From assembly GCA_905221605.1 (NCBI GenBank), contig CAJNDS010002418.1, positions 251,953-315,952 on the forward strand: 64,000 nt of DNA, given 5' to 3'. This DNA comes from Symbiodinium natans (Eukaryota > Sar > Dinophyceae > Suessiales > Symbiodiniaceae). Positions 1 to 11,056 of this stretch are shown here, piece after piece; the first letter of the stretch is position 1; each line of letters starts with the position of its first letter. The position numbers were made by a program, and so were the translations under genes. The notes beneath the pieces were generated by a model, which saw only the letters and a list, made by a program, of their open reading frames with translations, was not told the DNA's origin and made no database searches.

Positions 1-1
1 G

Positions 2-2740
2 GTGTCAGATCGAGAAGAAACTGAGGTGGAGCAGCAGTTGCTGCAGCCAGGCAACTGCATTCCCCTTGCAGTCAGCCGACTGCTGCCAACGAAGAAACAG
101 GCCGTGATTTCAGAGCTGTGCAAGAGTTCGCAGCAGAACACCGAGGCTTTGAGAGTTGGATCTCGGTCGTACGCAGACGTGATTGCGTTCGCAAGCCTAC
201 ACGTCTGTCCGTCTCTAGGCTTAGATGTCCAGGAACCAGGTCTCTATTTGTTGCACTCCGAAGACCAAGGAAGGCCGCACTGCGTGTCACGCAAAGTACA
301 AGACGACGGGAATGTGGAACTCAGTGATGGAAAATTCGTTATGAAAATGAAGCGGGAGGAGCTGCGCAAGTTTGCAGATGATGCCATTGACGGTGCCAGC
401 TTGGTCACGTTCAAGCTCTTCGACAAGAAGCGCAAGGTCGCGGAAAGGGAAGTTGCCAACAATGATTCATCCATATTACTGCAGCTACATGCAGGTGCTA
501 ATGTCGTCGATGGTGATTGGGCTGAGGGAATGGCCGACCATTGCGAATACGCCGGACCGGACGATGACTCTGCCGATGAGTGTCATGCTGCTGGTCCGTA
601 TGAGGAAGATGAAGATGAGGAGCCGATGGTCACTGTCGGAGACATTCTCTTGGCCAGCATGAAAAATGAAGTCGCAAGCGTTATGCAAAGAAATCGAGAA
701 AGGCGGTGCCCTTTATGTCCTTTTCGCGTCTTCAATCGCCCTGCTCGACTCAGTGATCACATTCGTGTTTACCACGCCGAGCGACGGCAATGTGTTTGCA
801 GTGGCACAAAACAATTAAAGATCGTGTGTGCACTTTTCGACGGCGATCAAATTGCTTCGCGGACGAGTTCCTGTTACATAGCCAGAAGTGCTGAAATTCT
901 CCGGGAAACGGTGTCACCGCCGCTGACTGATAACACCAACGCCATTGATCGGTCTATTCGGCTGGTGTTCTCTGGCGCTGGACCACAATTCTGGAACAAA
1001 GCAACGGTGGACGGCTCAAGTACCTTGCGCAGAGTAAGGAACATCTATTACACGGTCGACTTCGCAGACGTTGTCTATCGGGAATTACTCTTGTGCAACG
1101 CTAAATGCAAAGCTGCTATTCCGCGAATATTGGTATCGATGATGGCAGCAGGCTGTGAGCTGGCTTCACTAATGCCTCGTCACGTCAAAGATTGGTGGCC
1201 CATCATCGAAGACATATTCTCGTCTCTGCCTTGAGGACACTGCAGAACGATGCCATGACATTTTTCTTGCAGAAGAGAGAATTTCAGTACCTGTCCATAG
1301 ATGGCACGATGAAATGTACTCTGCCAGTGCTCGGCCAGGCGCCTTGGCGAGCTGCAAAGGCAGTAAGAGATGAGGCTCCCTTCGATGACGAGAGCGCTCT
1401 GAGAAAGGTCCTGACTGTTCGCGGGTGCAGCAGTGCTGTTCTGGCTATGATTCCGGTTTCATCTGAGAAAGCCGAAGTTGTTTGCGCTGCGCTGTCCGAC
1501 AGACTTCCACTGCAAGGCTTGAATCAGACTCAATGCGTCGCGTCAGATAGTGCCTCTCTCAAACTGTATACACTCCTGCGACGAATCATGCCGAATTTGA
1601 AATGCCTTTGTCTGGATCCCATTCATCTTCCAATAGTATATGAGTCACTGGGTCGCAGTGAAACAGTGTGATTTTGTGTTAGCAACTAACAGCTCGCAGC
1701 TCTTCGCTGGGTGTAAGTCAGAAGAGCATGTGATCCATGCATAAGGTACGCCACCTGGCGCAAGAAAACTGCCGGTGCTGTGTTTCTGCGTAAGATCGTG
1801 AGCAAGTTCAACGCATACGACAACAATGTCACCGCTGGTCATTGGGGCGTGTTCTACACAGGTCATTCTGCAGATCGTGCGCTGTCAGTTTCAGAACAGA
1901 CCAAAAGAAACTACATCAAAAGCGGCGCTATGCCCAAAGCAAGGGCAAGCGCTGTGGTGAAACAACTAGATTCGGCGAAGCCTTTTACGTCCAGAAACGA
2001 ATTCATAGAAGCGCTGGCAGCACTGGCAGCTGAGTTCCCAGAAGACATGTCCAGGAAGGTTACAGGCGCCAACAAGAGAATCGACGAGATTCTTTGGTGC
2101 GCCGCCGATCCCGATCGGGCGGAGTGGCTTCTCAACAACCTACGATGGCGACATCTTGTTAGCCTGGAGCTCAGCAATCTGATAGCAGCGCGCGTGAAAA
2201 AGCATGAGGAAGCAGGCTTGTTCTGTGTTAGCAATTTGACGCTTGTGCCAACCTGCCCCCACATGAGGCAGAAGAATCCGCGCTCTGCTGCCGTCTGGAA
2301 CCTCGTCCAACGAAGCCTTGCATGCTGAGGTGAAGTCATGGTTTGCTCAAACGCAGCAGCTGCACAGAAGCACGCTGAAACTCAAGTTAGACATCTTGAC
2401 CTGGGCAAAAATGTTGCCTCACGCTGTAGCAAGTCGAGATCCGACTCTGCGACAACTGTCCAGTAATCTTTTGCTGGTGCGACTCTGCACCCCGACCATC
2501 TGGACGCCGCAGTCGTGGTCTGCTTGGTGCTCTACCTGCAAGCAGGACAACTGCATTGCAAAAGCTTCTCTTCCAGGCGAGGAATGCCGTGTAGAGGAAA
2601 GACGCAAAGTGAAGCAATGGCACTTTAAGCGACCGGCTGCCTCAAAGCCACGCAGCCGCAAGCGAACTGTGTTCACCCTGGAGCGCAGCACTCGGCTGCG
2701 CACCCAAGGAGTCTGCTCTAAACGTAGACGAGCGCAATGA
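2..2740 (+). pseudogene. Degenerate DNA transposase-like gene with C2H2 zinc finger
   Basis: Four open segments on the + strand (2-1234, about 1192-1671, about 1747-2310, about 2290-2740) read as one protein broken by frame changes near 1200 and 2295, plus an in-frame interruption with a stop between about 1645 and 1746. The first segment has an acidic stretch and a C2H2 finger (Cys codons from 707, His codons near 758 and 773). Later segments have the look of an RNase H-like DDE transposase: an Asp in a strand-like motif IDGTMK (Asp at 1300), a second Asp in VASDSASL (1546), LDPIHLPIVYE, and a glutamate in SNEALHAEV (2312). That these are the catalytic DDE residues is inference. The 5' end is cut by the window edge. 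I recall similar ORFs as common repeats in dinoflagellate genomes, but cannot name the superfamily. The ~100 bp interruption could be an intron rather than a lesion; the two frameshifts argue for decay. Confidence 0.68.
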
Positions 2741-3454
2741 TTTGATTCTTCTCGCTCGGCAAGCACAGCGAGTGCGCCTGCGGAACAGAAAACAAGACAT
2801 GGACGTATGTCAGCTTGTGTCAAGTTTACAAGCTTATTTCTTGCTGCTGCGCTGTTGGAGTAAATGAATTTATGGCTGGGCGAGTGAACTGCGTCGAGGT
2901 GAGCGCTGTAGCGCGACTGGCCTACTCCCAAGACAAGCGCAGTAGTATGACTTGCGGTGAAGCTTATTACTAATCAAAGCAATAATAGAAACACTATAAT
3001 ATTTTGGTTCAAGGCCTCCAGGACTAATGCCGATGAAGCAGCGAACTATGTTTTCGTCACGCTTTGCAAGACGGGTAAGCAAGACGGTGAGCGCGAGTAT
3101 GTTCCGCCTATATGAAGGGGTCCAGAGCTCAGACCTGCCCAGCACGAGTTTGTTCCAGTATGTTCCACCCAAATGAAGGTCCGACCTTAGACCTGCCCAG
3201 GAGAGTTTTGGAACTTGGGGCTGGCAACACCGGGCACAGCCTCCAGCAGACCAACTGGTTGACCTGCTGGCCTTCGTTTGTCGAATCCTCCGGTCTTCGT
3301 CTTGGCCTCTCACGTCGGCCTTCGTCGAACCCCCCCTCCTTCGTCCAACCTTTCGGCCTTGGTCGCCTCGGCCATCCTGGTGTGTGCTTTGACGGGAGTG
3401 AGGAGCGGAGCTCAGGTTTTGGTCAATCATGGTCAAGCCTCCGGGTTTAGGGTC
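2741..3454. other. Non-coding stretch with a short tandem duplication
   Basis: No supported gene. A 61-bp unit beginning AGTATGTTCC is repeated about 1.9 times from 3096 to 3216, with substitutions. A 188-codon open frame on the - strand (2870-3436) runs through this repeat and shows no domain, so I do not call it. Confidence 0.5.
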
Positions 3455-3899
3455 AGCTGTAGTCGCTTTTGTAAGAAAACTTCACCCCTCCCTGACCGCC
3501 CTAATCCCCGAAATCTAAACCCGGGGCCTGGGCACGCATGGTGGTCACCAAGGGCGCCGGGTTTAGATTTCGGATTTCGGTTCACCCTAGGCCCGAAGCC
3601 CTAACCCTAGACTCGGAGCCCGCGGCCACAGCCGTCGCTTGCTTCGGGCTCCGGGTTTTAGGGTTAGCTGTAGTCGCTTTTGTAGGAAGACTTCACCCCT
3701 TCCCTGACCGCCCTAGCCCCCGAAATCTAAACCCGGGGCCTGGGCACGCGTGGTGGTGGGTTTAGATTTCGGATTTCGGTTCACCCTAGGCCCGAAGCCC
3801 TAACCCTAGACTCAGAGCCCGCGGCCACAGCCGTCGCTTGCTTCGGGCTCTGGGTTTAGGGTTAGCTGTAGTCGCTTTTGTAGGAAGACTTCACCCCAT
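3455..3899. repeat. Tandem repeat, ~211/198 bp unit with an inverted core
   Basis: The motif AGCTGTAGTCGCTTTTGTA occurs at 3455, 3666 and 3864, so units are 211 and 198 bp plus a partial third. The second unit lacks about 13 bases (CACCAAGGGCGCC-like). Each unit contains an inverted pair, CCGAAATCTAAACCCGG and CCGGGTTTAGATTTCGG, that could form a 17-bp stem, and carries telomere-like CCCTAA/TTAGGG words. The remaining sequence of the units is GC-rich and nearly identical, so the duplication is recent. Confidence 0.85.
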
Positions 3900-3904
3900 C
3901 CTCA

Positions 3905-4345
3905 TAGAATTTTGGTTTCATAATGATTTTATGAATATTTTGAATACCTGAGAATGTCGCATATATATTTGAATGGAAATATGAGATTTTCAATGACAAT
4001 TACAAAGAATTGAAGACCAAAATTTCCTAAATTCATGAAATATTCAGATTGCCTATGTGAATTCAATAAAAACAATTCAATTGCTCAAACAATATTGGAT
4101 TTCCAATGATTCTGGAATATTTGGATTCTGGACATGTGTAAATATCTCAGAACATCGTATATGTTTGATTTGAAATATCAGGTTATTTCCATGCCATTTA
4201 GAATGAATTGAAAACCGATATTCTTGAATTAATTTATGAAATATTCTAGATTTCCAATTGAATTCAATATAATCATATTCAATTCCTCATACGGTTTTGG
4301 ATTTACAAGATTCTATGAGTCTTTTAAATACATCAGAATATCGTC
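3905..4345. repeat. AT-rich diverged satellite, ~190 bp unit
   Basis: A sharp fall in GC content begins at about 3905. Diverged copies align on AGAATGTCGC (3951), AGAACATCGT (4149) and AGAATATCGT (4335), giving unit lengths near 198 and 186. The copies share words such as GAAATATTC, AATTCAAT and TTGGATTT in the same order. It is bounded by GC-rich sequence at both ends. Confidence 0.7.
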
Positions 4346-4572
4346 GTGACCTGGGGCCATGCTGACCGTGGCGGCGACAGCAGTATTGTGCAAGGTCATC
4401 TGAAGGGCGTGCAGCAGATCCAAGCTATTTTTTCTGGGCGATGGGTCTGTTGTGACCTGGGGCGAGGCTCGCACTTGTTCACGGGTATTGTTAAGTAGGG
4501 TTAGAAGTGCCTTAGAAAGGGCCATTACCAAGTATCATTTCACTGACCCCACTCATAACCCCAGTTCTACCT

Positions 4573-4740
4573 GCCACGGAACCTCCAAGTAGGGTTCAGG
4601 GTTTCGGCCTTTGCCGCAGCCATAATCCACTCTAGGCCTGCAATCCCAACACCCAAAACCCCGTTAGCCCCAAACCCTAAACCCCAAACCCCAAACCACC
4701 CTAAACCCTCAACAATAAACCCTAAACCCTAAAACGCATT
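4573..4740. repeat. Interstitial telomere-like CCCTAAA repeats
   Basis: Runs of CCCTAAAC and its variants (CCCCAAAC, CCCTCAAC) fill this stretch. TTTAGGG is the telomere repeat reported for dinoflagellates and plants, so this is either an old interstitial telomere or subtelomeric material. Confidence 0.75.
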
Positions 4741-4855
4741 TAACATGCATAACCAAGCCCCTGAAGCATGGTCAGTCGCTTGGAACTATTGCCTTTTAGT
4801 AGAGTTGCTATTATAGCCAGAGAAAGCGTTCACATAATACGTGTCCCTGCCTCAT

Positions 4856-4979
4856 ATATGTATATATGTATATATGTATTTATGCATATATGCATATATA
4901 TATATATATCTGTATATATATATCTATATATATATATATATATATATCTGTATATTTATATATATATATATATATATAT
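4856..4979. repeat. TATA/TATATG microsatellite
   Basis: An almost pure alternation of T and A with occasional G or C (TATATGTATA, TATCTATATA). Any open frame through it is meaningless. Confidence 0.95.
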
Positions 4980-4984
4980 GCTAC

Positions 4985-6000
4985 CCCCCCTAAAACCTAC
5001 CGTTTTCTAGTTTTCAATACCTCCATACCCTTTTAATCCAGGACCACTGAGGCTCCGGCCTGAGGTGCGAAAAGACAGCACTGCATGCCCTAAACCCTTA
5101 ACCCTTAACCATAAAGCCTAAACTCTACATCCTAACCCCAAACCGCAGCACCTACAGCCTTCCTTGACTGTCAAGGGGGTTGGATTCGATTCTCAGCACT
5201 TCGACCGGTTCCCTTCATTTCAATCCCTAGATCCTGTTCCCTAAGCCCTAAAAGGCTCTTAAGTTACTTCCATCCTTAAGTTACTTTCCTAAGTCCTATT
5301 CCCTGAGCCCTAAACAGGGGGGTTCCAATCCCAAAGAGCAGAGCCCCTGAACCTAAAGAAAAATGAACCCCATTTATTCCCTAAATCTTATCTCTAAATC
5401 CTAACCCCGAAGTCTTATTCCACGAGTTTGACTCCCTAAACCTAAACCCAAAAAGGTGAACCCATTCCCTAAGTCTTATCGCTGGAAGCAGGATCCTTAA
5501 ACCTTTTTTCCTTAATTCACTCCCTAATTCCTACTCCCTATACCCGACAGAGGAGCGGGGAGGTCCCTAAGTCCTAAAGAGGGGATCCTTAAATCCCAAC
5601 AAAGACCCCCCTAAATCATCAAAAAGCGAACCTTGCTGACCAAATCTTTTCGCTAAATCCTAAAGAGCGGGATCCCTAAATCTTATCCCTCCTTAAATCC
5701 TATTCCCTAAGAGCCCCTAAACCTTAAAACTAAAAAACATATTACCTAAATCCTTTTTCGCGAAAACCTAAAGAGCGGGATTCCTACATCTTGTCCCTTA
5801 TTCACAAAACCCTATTGCATAAACCGTGAGGGGCCGGGTGGTCCTTCATTCCTAAAGAGGAGAGCCCCTATGCCCACAAAAATGAACCCCAATCCCAAAG
5901 TCATTTTCGTTACATCATAAAGAGCGGGATCCCGAAATCGTGTTCCCTAATTCTTCTTCTCTCAATCCCTGAATCTTGTTCCCTACATCGGTACAATGTA
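4985..6000. repeat. Degenerate telomere-derived sequence (CCCTAAATCCTA-like)
   Basis: About 1 kb of imperfect copies of CCCTAAATCCTA, CCCTAAGTCCTA and CCTAAAGAGCGGGATCC, all in the same orientation as the array upstream. It reads as telomere repeat that has expanded and mutated. No coding potential is visible. Confidence 0.6.
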
Positions 6001-6359
6001 ATTCGTAATATTGTTTTTTTTAAAAACCCGAGTGGTTGAGGAGTCGTGTCGTCGTCGTCGTCGTAGTGTTGCAATACTCACATTCACATTCATACTGAGT
6101 ATTGGCTTTATATGTATGAGTTGGTACGCAATCTGTGTACTCAATCTCCAACATAACAACTTTGCTTAAAAAGGACTTCGTTTGCTTCTAAATAAGAGGG
6201 GGGAGGGTGCCGGGGGTCGGTCTTCCACAATAAGCAGGACCAACAGTCACTCCCCACCAACCCCCCCCCCCCCCCCCTCCCCTCCACTTCGCTCCGCTGC
6301 GCGTTCTGGGTTTGTTTAAGGGTGTTGTCAGGGCTTATTCTCCAAAACCCTATCGGTCC
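6001..6359. other. Spacer with short homopolymer and triplet runs
   Basis: Contains TCGTCGTCGTCGTCG near 6050 and a C homopolymer of about 18 near 6262. No gene is seen. Confidence 0.5.
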
Positions 6360-6990
6360 AGGGTTTAGGGTTTTAACGAGAAACCCCAAAACCCGAAGCC
6401 TATAGGGTTAAGCAATTAAACCTAAACCCTTAACCTTTAAACACCCTATAGGGTTAAGGTTTAAAGGTTTAGGGTTTAAGTTTCAGACATTTACACCTTG
6501 ACATGCAATTAAGCGGAAACGCGAAACCTTTAACCCTTGCGGGGTGAAGGTTAGGGTTTTAAAGAAAAGCCCCGAAACTCTACAGGATTAAGCAAGTAAG
6601 CCTCATTCTTTAACCTTTGAACCCTGTACGGTTAAGATTTAAAGGTTTAGGATTTAGGATATAGGCATTTAAACCTTGACCTGCAAATACACCGAAACCC
6701 GAAACCTTTAAACTTTATGGGGTTAATTCAAGGTCTTGGGTTTAAGCTATAGGTATTTAAATCTTGACGTGCAATTAAACCGAAGCCTGCAACCTGTAAA
6801 CTTTATAGGGTTAAGGTTGAAAGGTTTAGGGTTTAAGATAGATGAATTTAAACCTAAGCCTGCAATTAAACTGAAAAACGTAACCTTTGAACCTATAGGG
6901 TTAAGGTATACAGGCCCAGGGTTTAGTGTTTTACAGAGAAGCCCCGAAACCCTATAGGGTTGCAATTAACCTGAACGCGTACGCAACCTT
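6360..6990. repeat. ~90 bp tandem repeat with telomere-like words
   Basis: Repeated blocks contain CCCTATAGGGTTAAGG, GGTTTAGGGTTTAAG and GACNTGCAATTAAACCGAA-like words. The GACNTGCAA word recurs near 6499, 6679, 6767 and 6857, so the basic spacing is about 90 bp, with one double-length interval. CCCTATAGGG is itself palindromic. This is probably a higher-order derivative of the telomere-like arrays upstream. Confidence 0.7.
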
Positions 6991-7129
6991 CGACTTTGAA
7001 GTCTTGGCTCGCCATGCCTTCAGGCTATGGCTGGAAACTGCGCGTTTATAGCCCAAGCAATCTACGGGAGGCACGCAGCTATATATAGAGCCATACACGA
7101 GCTACGGGGCGCGACAAGATTAAGTATAA

Positions 7130-7735
7130 CACTGAAAGAAGATTGCAGATTGTTAGGAACTCTTTCTGGGAATCCTTAATCTGAACAGGCTGGCCCGTTT
7201 CGAATTGAAACGGCCCGTTTCAATTTGAAACAGGCCCCAAACCGAAGATTGAAGATTGAAGATTCCCAGGAACTCTTTCTGGGAATCTTCGATTTGAATC
7301 TTCAATGGGTGGCCCGTTTCAATTTGAAACGGCCCGTTTCAATTTGAAACGGCCCGTTTCAATTTGAAATGGGCCCCAAACCGAAGATTGAAGATTGAAG
7401 ATTCCCAGGAACTCTTTCTGGGAATCTTCGATCTGAACAGGCTGGCCCGATTCAAACTGAAACGGCCCGTTTCAATTTGAAACGGGCCACCCATTGAAGA
7501 TTCAAATCGAAGATTCCCAGAAAGAGTTCCTGGGAATCTTCAATCTTCAATCTTCGGTTTGGGGCCCGTTTCAAATTGAAACGGCCGTTTCAATTTGAAA
7601 CGGGCCACCCATTGAAGATTCAAATCGAAGATTCCCAGAAAGAGTTCCTGGGAATCTTCAATCTTCAATCTTCGGTTTGGGGCCCGTTTCAAATTGAAAC
7701 GGGCCGTTTCAATTTGAATCGGCTGTATGTGCGAA
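7130..7735. repeat. Fold-back array of nested inverted repeats
   Basis: Three forward units (cores at about 7150, 7261 and 7401) and two inverted units (7511 and 7631) share GGAACTCTTTCTGGGAATC. Positions 7378-7432 and 7506-7560 are perfect 55-bp reverse complements. The arms continue outwards, nearly perfectly, through blocks of CCCGTTTCAATTTGAAACG, itself an odd-centred palindrome. The whole stretch could fold into a long hairpin. No open frame spans it convincingly. It could be a foldback or MITE-type element or an amplified palindromic repeat. Confidence 0.9.
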
Positions 7736-7811
7736 ACGTACCACGTGCCACATATCACTCCTATAGTAGTATAAAAAGTAATAAAATGGTAGTTTTGTTT
7801 TTTTTTGGGGG

Positions 7812-7865
7812 TACCATATATATATATATATATATATCCATAAAAAACATATATATATATATGTA
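7812..7865. repeat. TA microsatellites
   Basis: Two runs of alternating TA, separated by CCATAAAAAACA. Confidence 0.9.
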
Positions 7866-10800
7866 CTTTCATGTGAACCAATGTCCTATATGTAGTATAT
7901 GAGGTGTAAGTACTGTTTATATTTATATATACTGCGTACATGTTACACCATCTGTTTATGCTGTAAACGCAACAGCTCCAATCGTCGGAATGTGCACAAA
8001 GTCAACGCGTTGTTCACTTGCGCGTTTTTCACGTTTTTCGCGTTTTCACACTTTGCCCGGTTGCCTTTGTTTTCGGTTCTTTCGTGGTTTTCGGCCGGCT
8101 TTTTTGGAAAGAGTTTTCGCGCTTGTAGCGTTCTTCGCATTTTGCGCGGCACCTCGGCTAAATCGAGACACATGGAACGTTTCCACAGGACCAAGGACAG
8201 GGTGCCGCCCCACCGCGTCGCCCTCCCCCCCCTCAGCCCCCCTCCTCCTCCTTATCCCCCCTCGACAAAATGATCCCGTGCTTCAATGTTGGGGGGGTGT
8301 CTGGCGAGGCTTTCGAAGAAGGGAACTCAGAAGGCTTTCAAAAGGAACTCAGAAGGCTTCCTTGCCGAAATTTCGCATAGCACACATCCGCGGGACCCTT
8401 CTGAACAATCTCCGGTAAATTTTACACAATTCCGAGAATCGCACGAACCAGGATACACCATTAAATCACGATTCAGGGTTCCGAAAGCCACCCACGAAAA
8501 TGAAAAATGAGAACCCCAGACTATTTGCGGGTCCATTTGTAGGAGGGCCTCCTGTCAGGACACGCCGGTGTTCCACATGCTCAAGGCAGGGCCGACGCAG
8601 GTGAGAAAGTGCAGGGCAGTGTGTTTCGCCAGCAGATCTTAGCTTTCCCTCTACCCAGGGGGACACCGCCAATGTTTCTCGAGTTTGGTGACTCAGAAAT
8701 GCTCAGAACATCCATCTTTCGAGCTTGCGCAGTAGGTTCTCAGAAGCTGCAAGGTCCTGTCCAAGATGGCGGAGCGCAATGGCCGCTCAGCTTGAGCCCA
8801 AGGCAGCTTCCATATTCCAGCCACGTGAAGACAGTTTGCAAAGGCTCCGCTGAAACGCTGAAACCGCTGAAACGCACTGCTCGACACCGCTCTTGCAAGC
8901 TGAGCCTTTCTCTGGTAGACTCCTAGCACATGTCTCACACATGTTTTTGCAGTTGGAGGTTGTGTGGAAGCCACCTCCAATGGCTCCAACCAGCAAGACC
9001 AGTACAAGCGAAAACACAGAAGCTGGGTCCTTAGCCTCAGAATAAGAACCTAGGATAGCTCAGGCTTAAGGCTTAAGGCCCGGGATGTGTGAGACGTGTG
9101 CGTGTCGCTGCAAGGTTGTCTGGCAAAGTTTCCAGGCTTCGCGGCTTCCTTTGTTGGGGAGCGCAATGCGTGAGACTCGTTACGGCAGGTTTCCAGAGCA
9201 TGTCACTTGCACACGTATGCTCCTGTGTTAGCTAGGTTGGATTTCACCTACAATTTTCTCGGCTTCGGCTGCGGAATCTTGGCCGAACGCTGCCAGCATG
9301 CTTGGTCTCGTGCCTGTTGCTGATTGTCAGGATACTTTTTCCCTCTGTTCATCTCCGAGCTGGCAGAAGGCGCGCCGCTACCGCCAGTGTGTGCCTCAGG
9401 GAGGAAGTAGTGAAGCGAGAGTTCTTGTGGCAGAGGCAGCAAGAAAAACTCATCAACAAAAACTACGAAGCATCAAGTGTAGATCACATAAACATCACAG
9501 CTTCCAAATACTCAGTTGCAGCATCTCTCATGGTTCACAGGCTCCAAAGGCTGTGACCTCTGACATTTCTGACTGACTGTTCACAAGCCCAGACGCTTCA
9601 AATTACAATATGTTGGACTTATCCAACTGCTGTAAAAGACAGCCTGTGTGACAGCTCAGAGGCTCCAAAGCTTCAAAATACAGCTGTCATAGGGTCCAAG
9701 TGCTGTGAGTGACAGCGGTCGAGAAAGAAGGAAGCAAGGACAGCAAGGACTGTGGATTCGGGTGTCCTGGGGTGCAGGCCTTCGGACCTCATCCCCCGCA
9801 GCAGAAGAAAGAAGGAACGAAAGATACAGAAAGAGCGACATAAAGCAAGAAAGAACGAAGGAGACAACGCAAGCAATAATTGCAGAAACAAGCTAGAGAC
9901 ACCAAGACAGAGGCAAAAATAAAACGAAACTGTCCAGGATATGGGAAGCGTTGAAGAATCTCTCATGTAAACCAATGAGATGGAGCTTGTGCAGCCCAGT
10001 ACAAGCTTGTCAGCGGGGCGCCAACCATGAAGCCTTCACGGCTTATTGAAACCACAGTCCCTCGAAGCGCTGACCTGATACCAAAGAGCTTTCCAGTACA
10101 AGTGCCCGCTGAGCAATCCCATCAAGGCCACGTTCAGGTACAATCGCTGAGCCTTCCTGGCCTGCCTCTGCAGGCCGCGTTCCGGTACAGCCTGAGCCTC
10201 GCAAACTTGCTTAAGGAGGCCTCCTCGTATGCCACGCCTGCATATTCGGAGGCCTTCCGGTACTTTGTCTCTGGTCCTGCACGTCGTGCCTGAGTGTTGT
10301 ACCGCATGCTGCGCATCGTGTCGCATGATTCGGGCATGCGCAGGACTCTTGTCCTTAACACTTGTTGAGCGAAGTATCAGTTTGTGCCTTTTGTCCTGAA
10401 TGTTGCGCTGCCTGAGGGCTGTACTGCCGCTGGCCTGAGCGCTCGCTTCACACGATGCGTACCCTGTGTCCTTGAAATTTAACAGCCCACTTGACGGGTG
10501 GGGACGACAGCAAGAATCAACGAAAGAAAGACACCCGAAAGATATGCGTAAAGAAAGAACAGACTGGCAAAGACACAAAAAAGCACGTAACATAAATCAA
10601 ACAGAGACAAGTACATAACGAACGTAAAGACAACAGCGAAGAAAGACAAGCTCAAAACGAAATATTTAAACAAGATACTCACAAAAAGAATACTAAAGAA
10701 GGACGCAAAGACAGTCCTTTAAGCCGAGCCGTTCAAAGCTTCTTCAAAGAATATCGCCCCAGTCAAAACCATACGATCCTTTCCAAACCTATCATGCGAG

Positions 10801-11056
10801 CATTGTACCGCGCGATCAATAGACATTCTTTCAAAGCCGTATGAATCCCTTCAAAGCCTGTCGTGCAAGCACGTTTTCTGCGCCCTCCCCCAACCCCCTG
10901 CTCAACACCACAAGAACCTTTTCAACCCATCATGTGAGCACTGTATTTTGGAGCCTGTGAGTACTTGTCTGTTTGGTGCTTATGAAGATTTTATTTAATC
11001 CCGGCATTTCCCTTTTTGCTGATGGTTCTTAGTTATGCCTTGATGGTCCACCGCAG
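7866..11056. other. Long stretch without a supported gene
   Basis: I see short direct repeats (AAGGAACTCAGAAGGCTT near 8320-8360) and several purine-rich or hydrophobic open frames without recognisable motifs. The segment at about 9401-9476, after a CAG acceptor, reads EEVVKREFLWQRQQEKL in one frame and could be an exon. It has no family match that I can name. Confidence 0.4.

Noticed and set aside
2870-3436. 188-codon - strand frame
   Set aside because: Passes through a tandem duplication, with no domain or homology signal.
5160-5215. tRNA-like T-loop (GGATTCGATTCTC)
   Set aside because: No matching acceptor, D or anticodon stems could be drawn.
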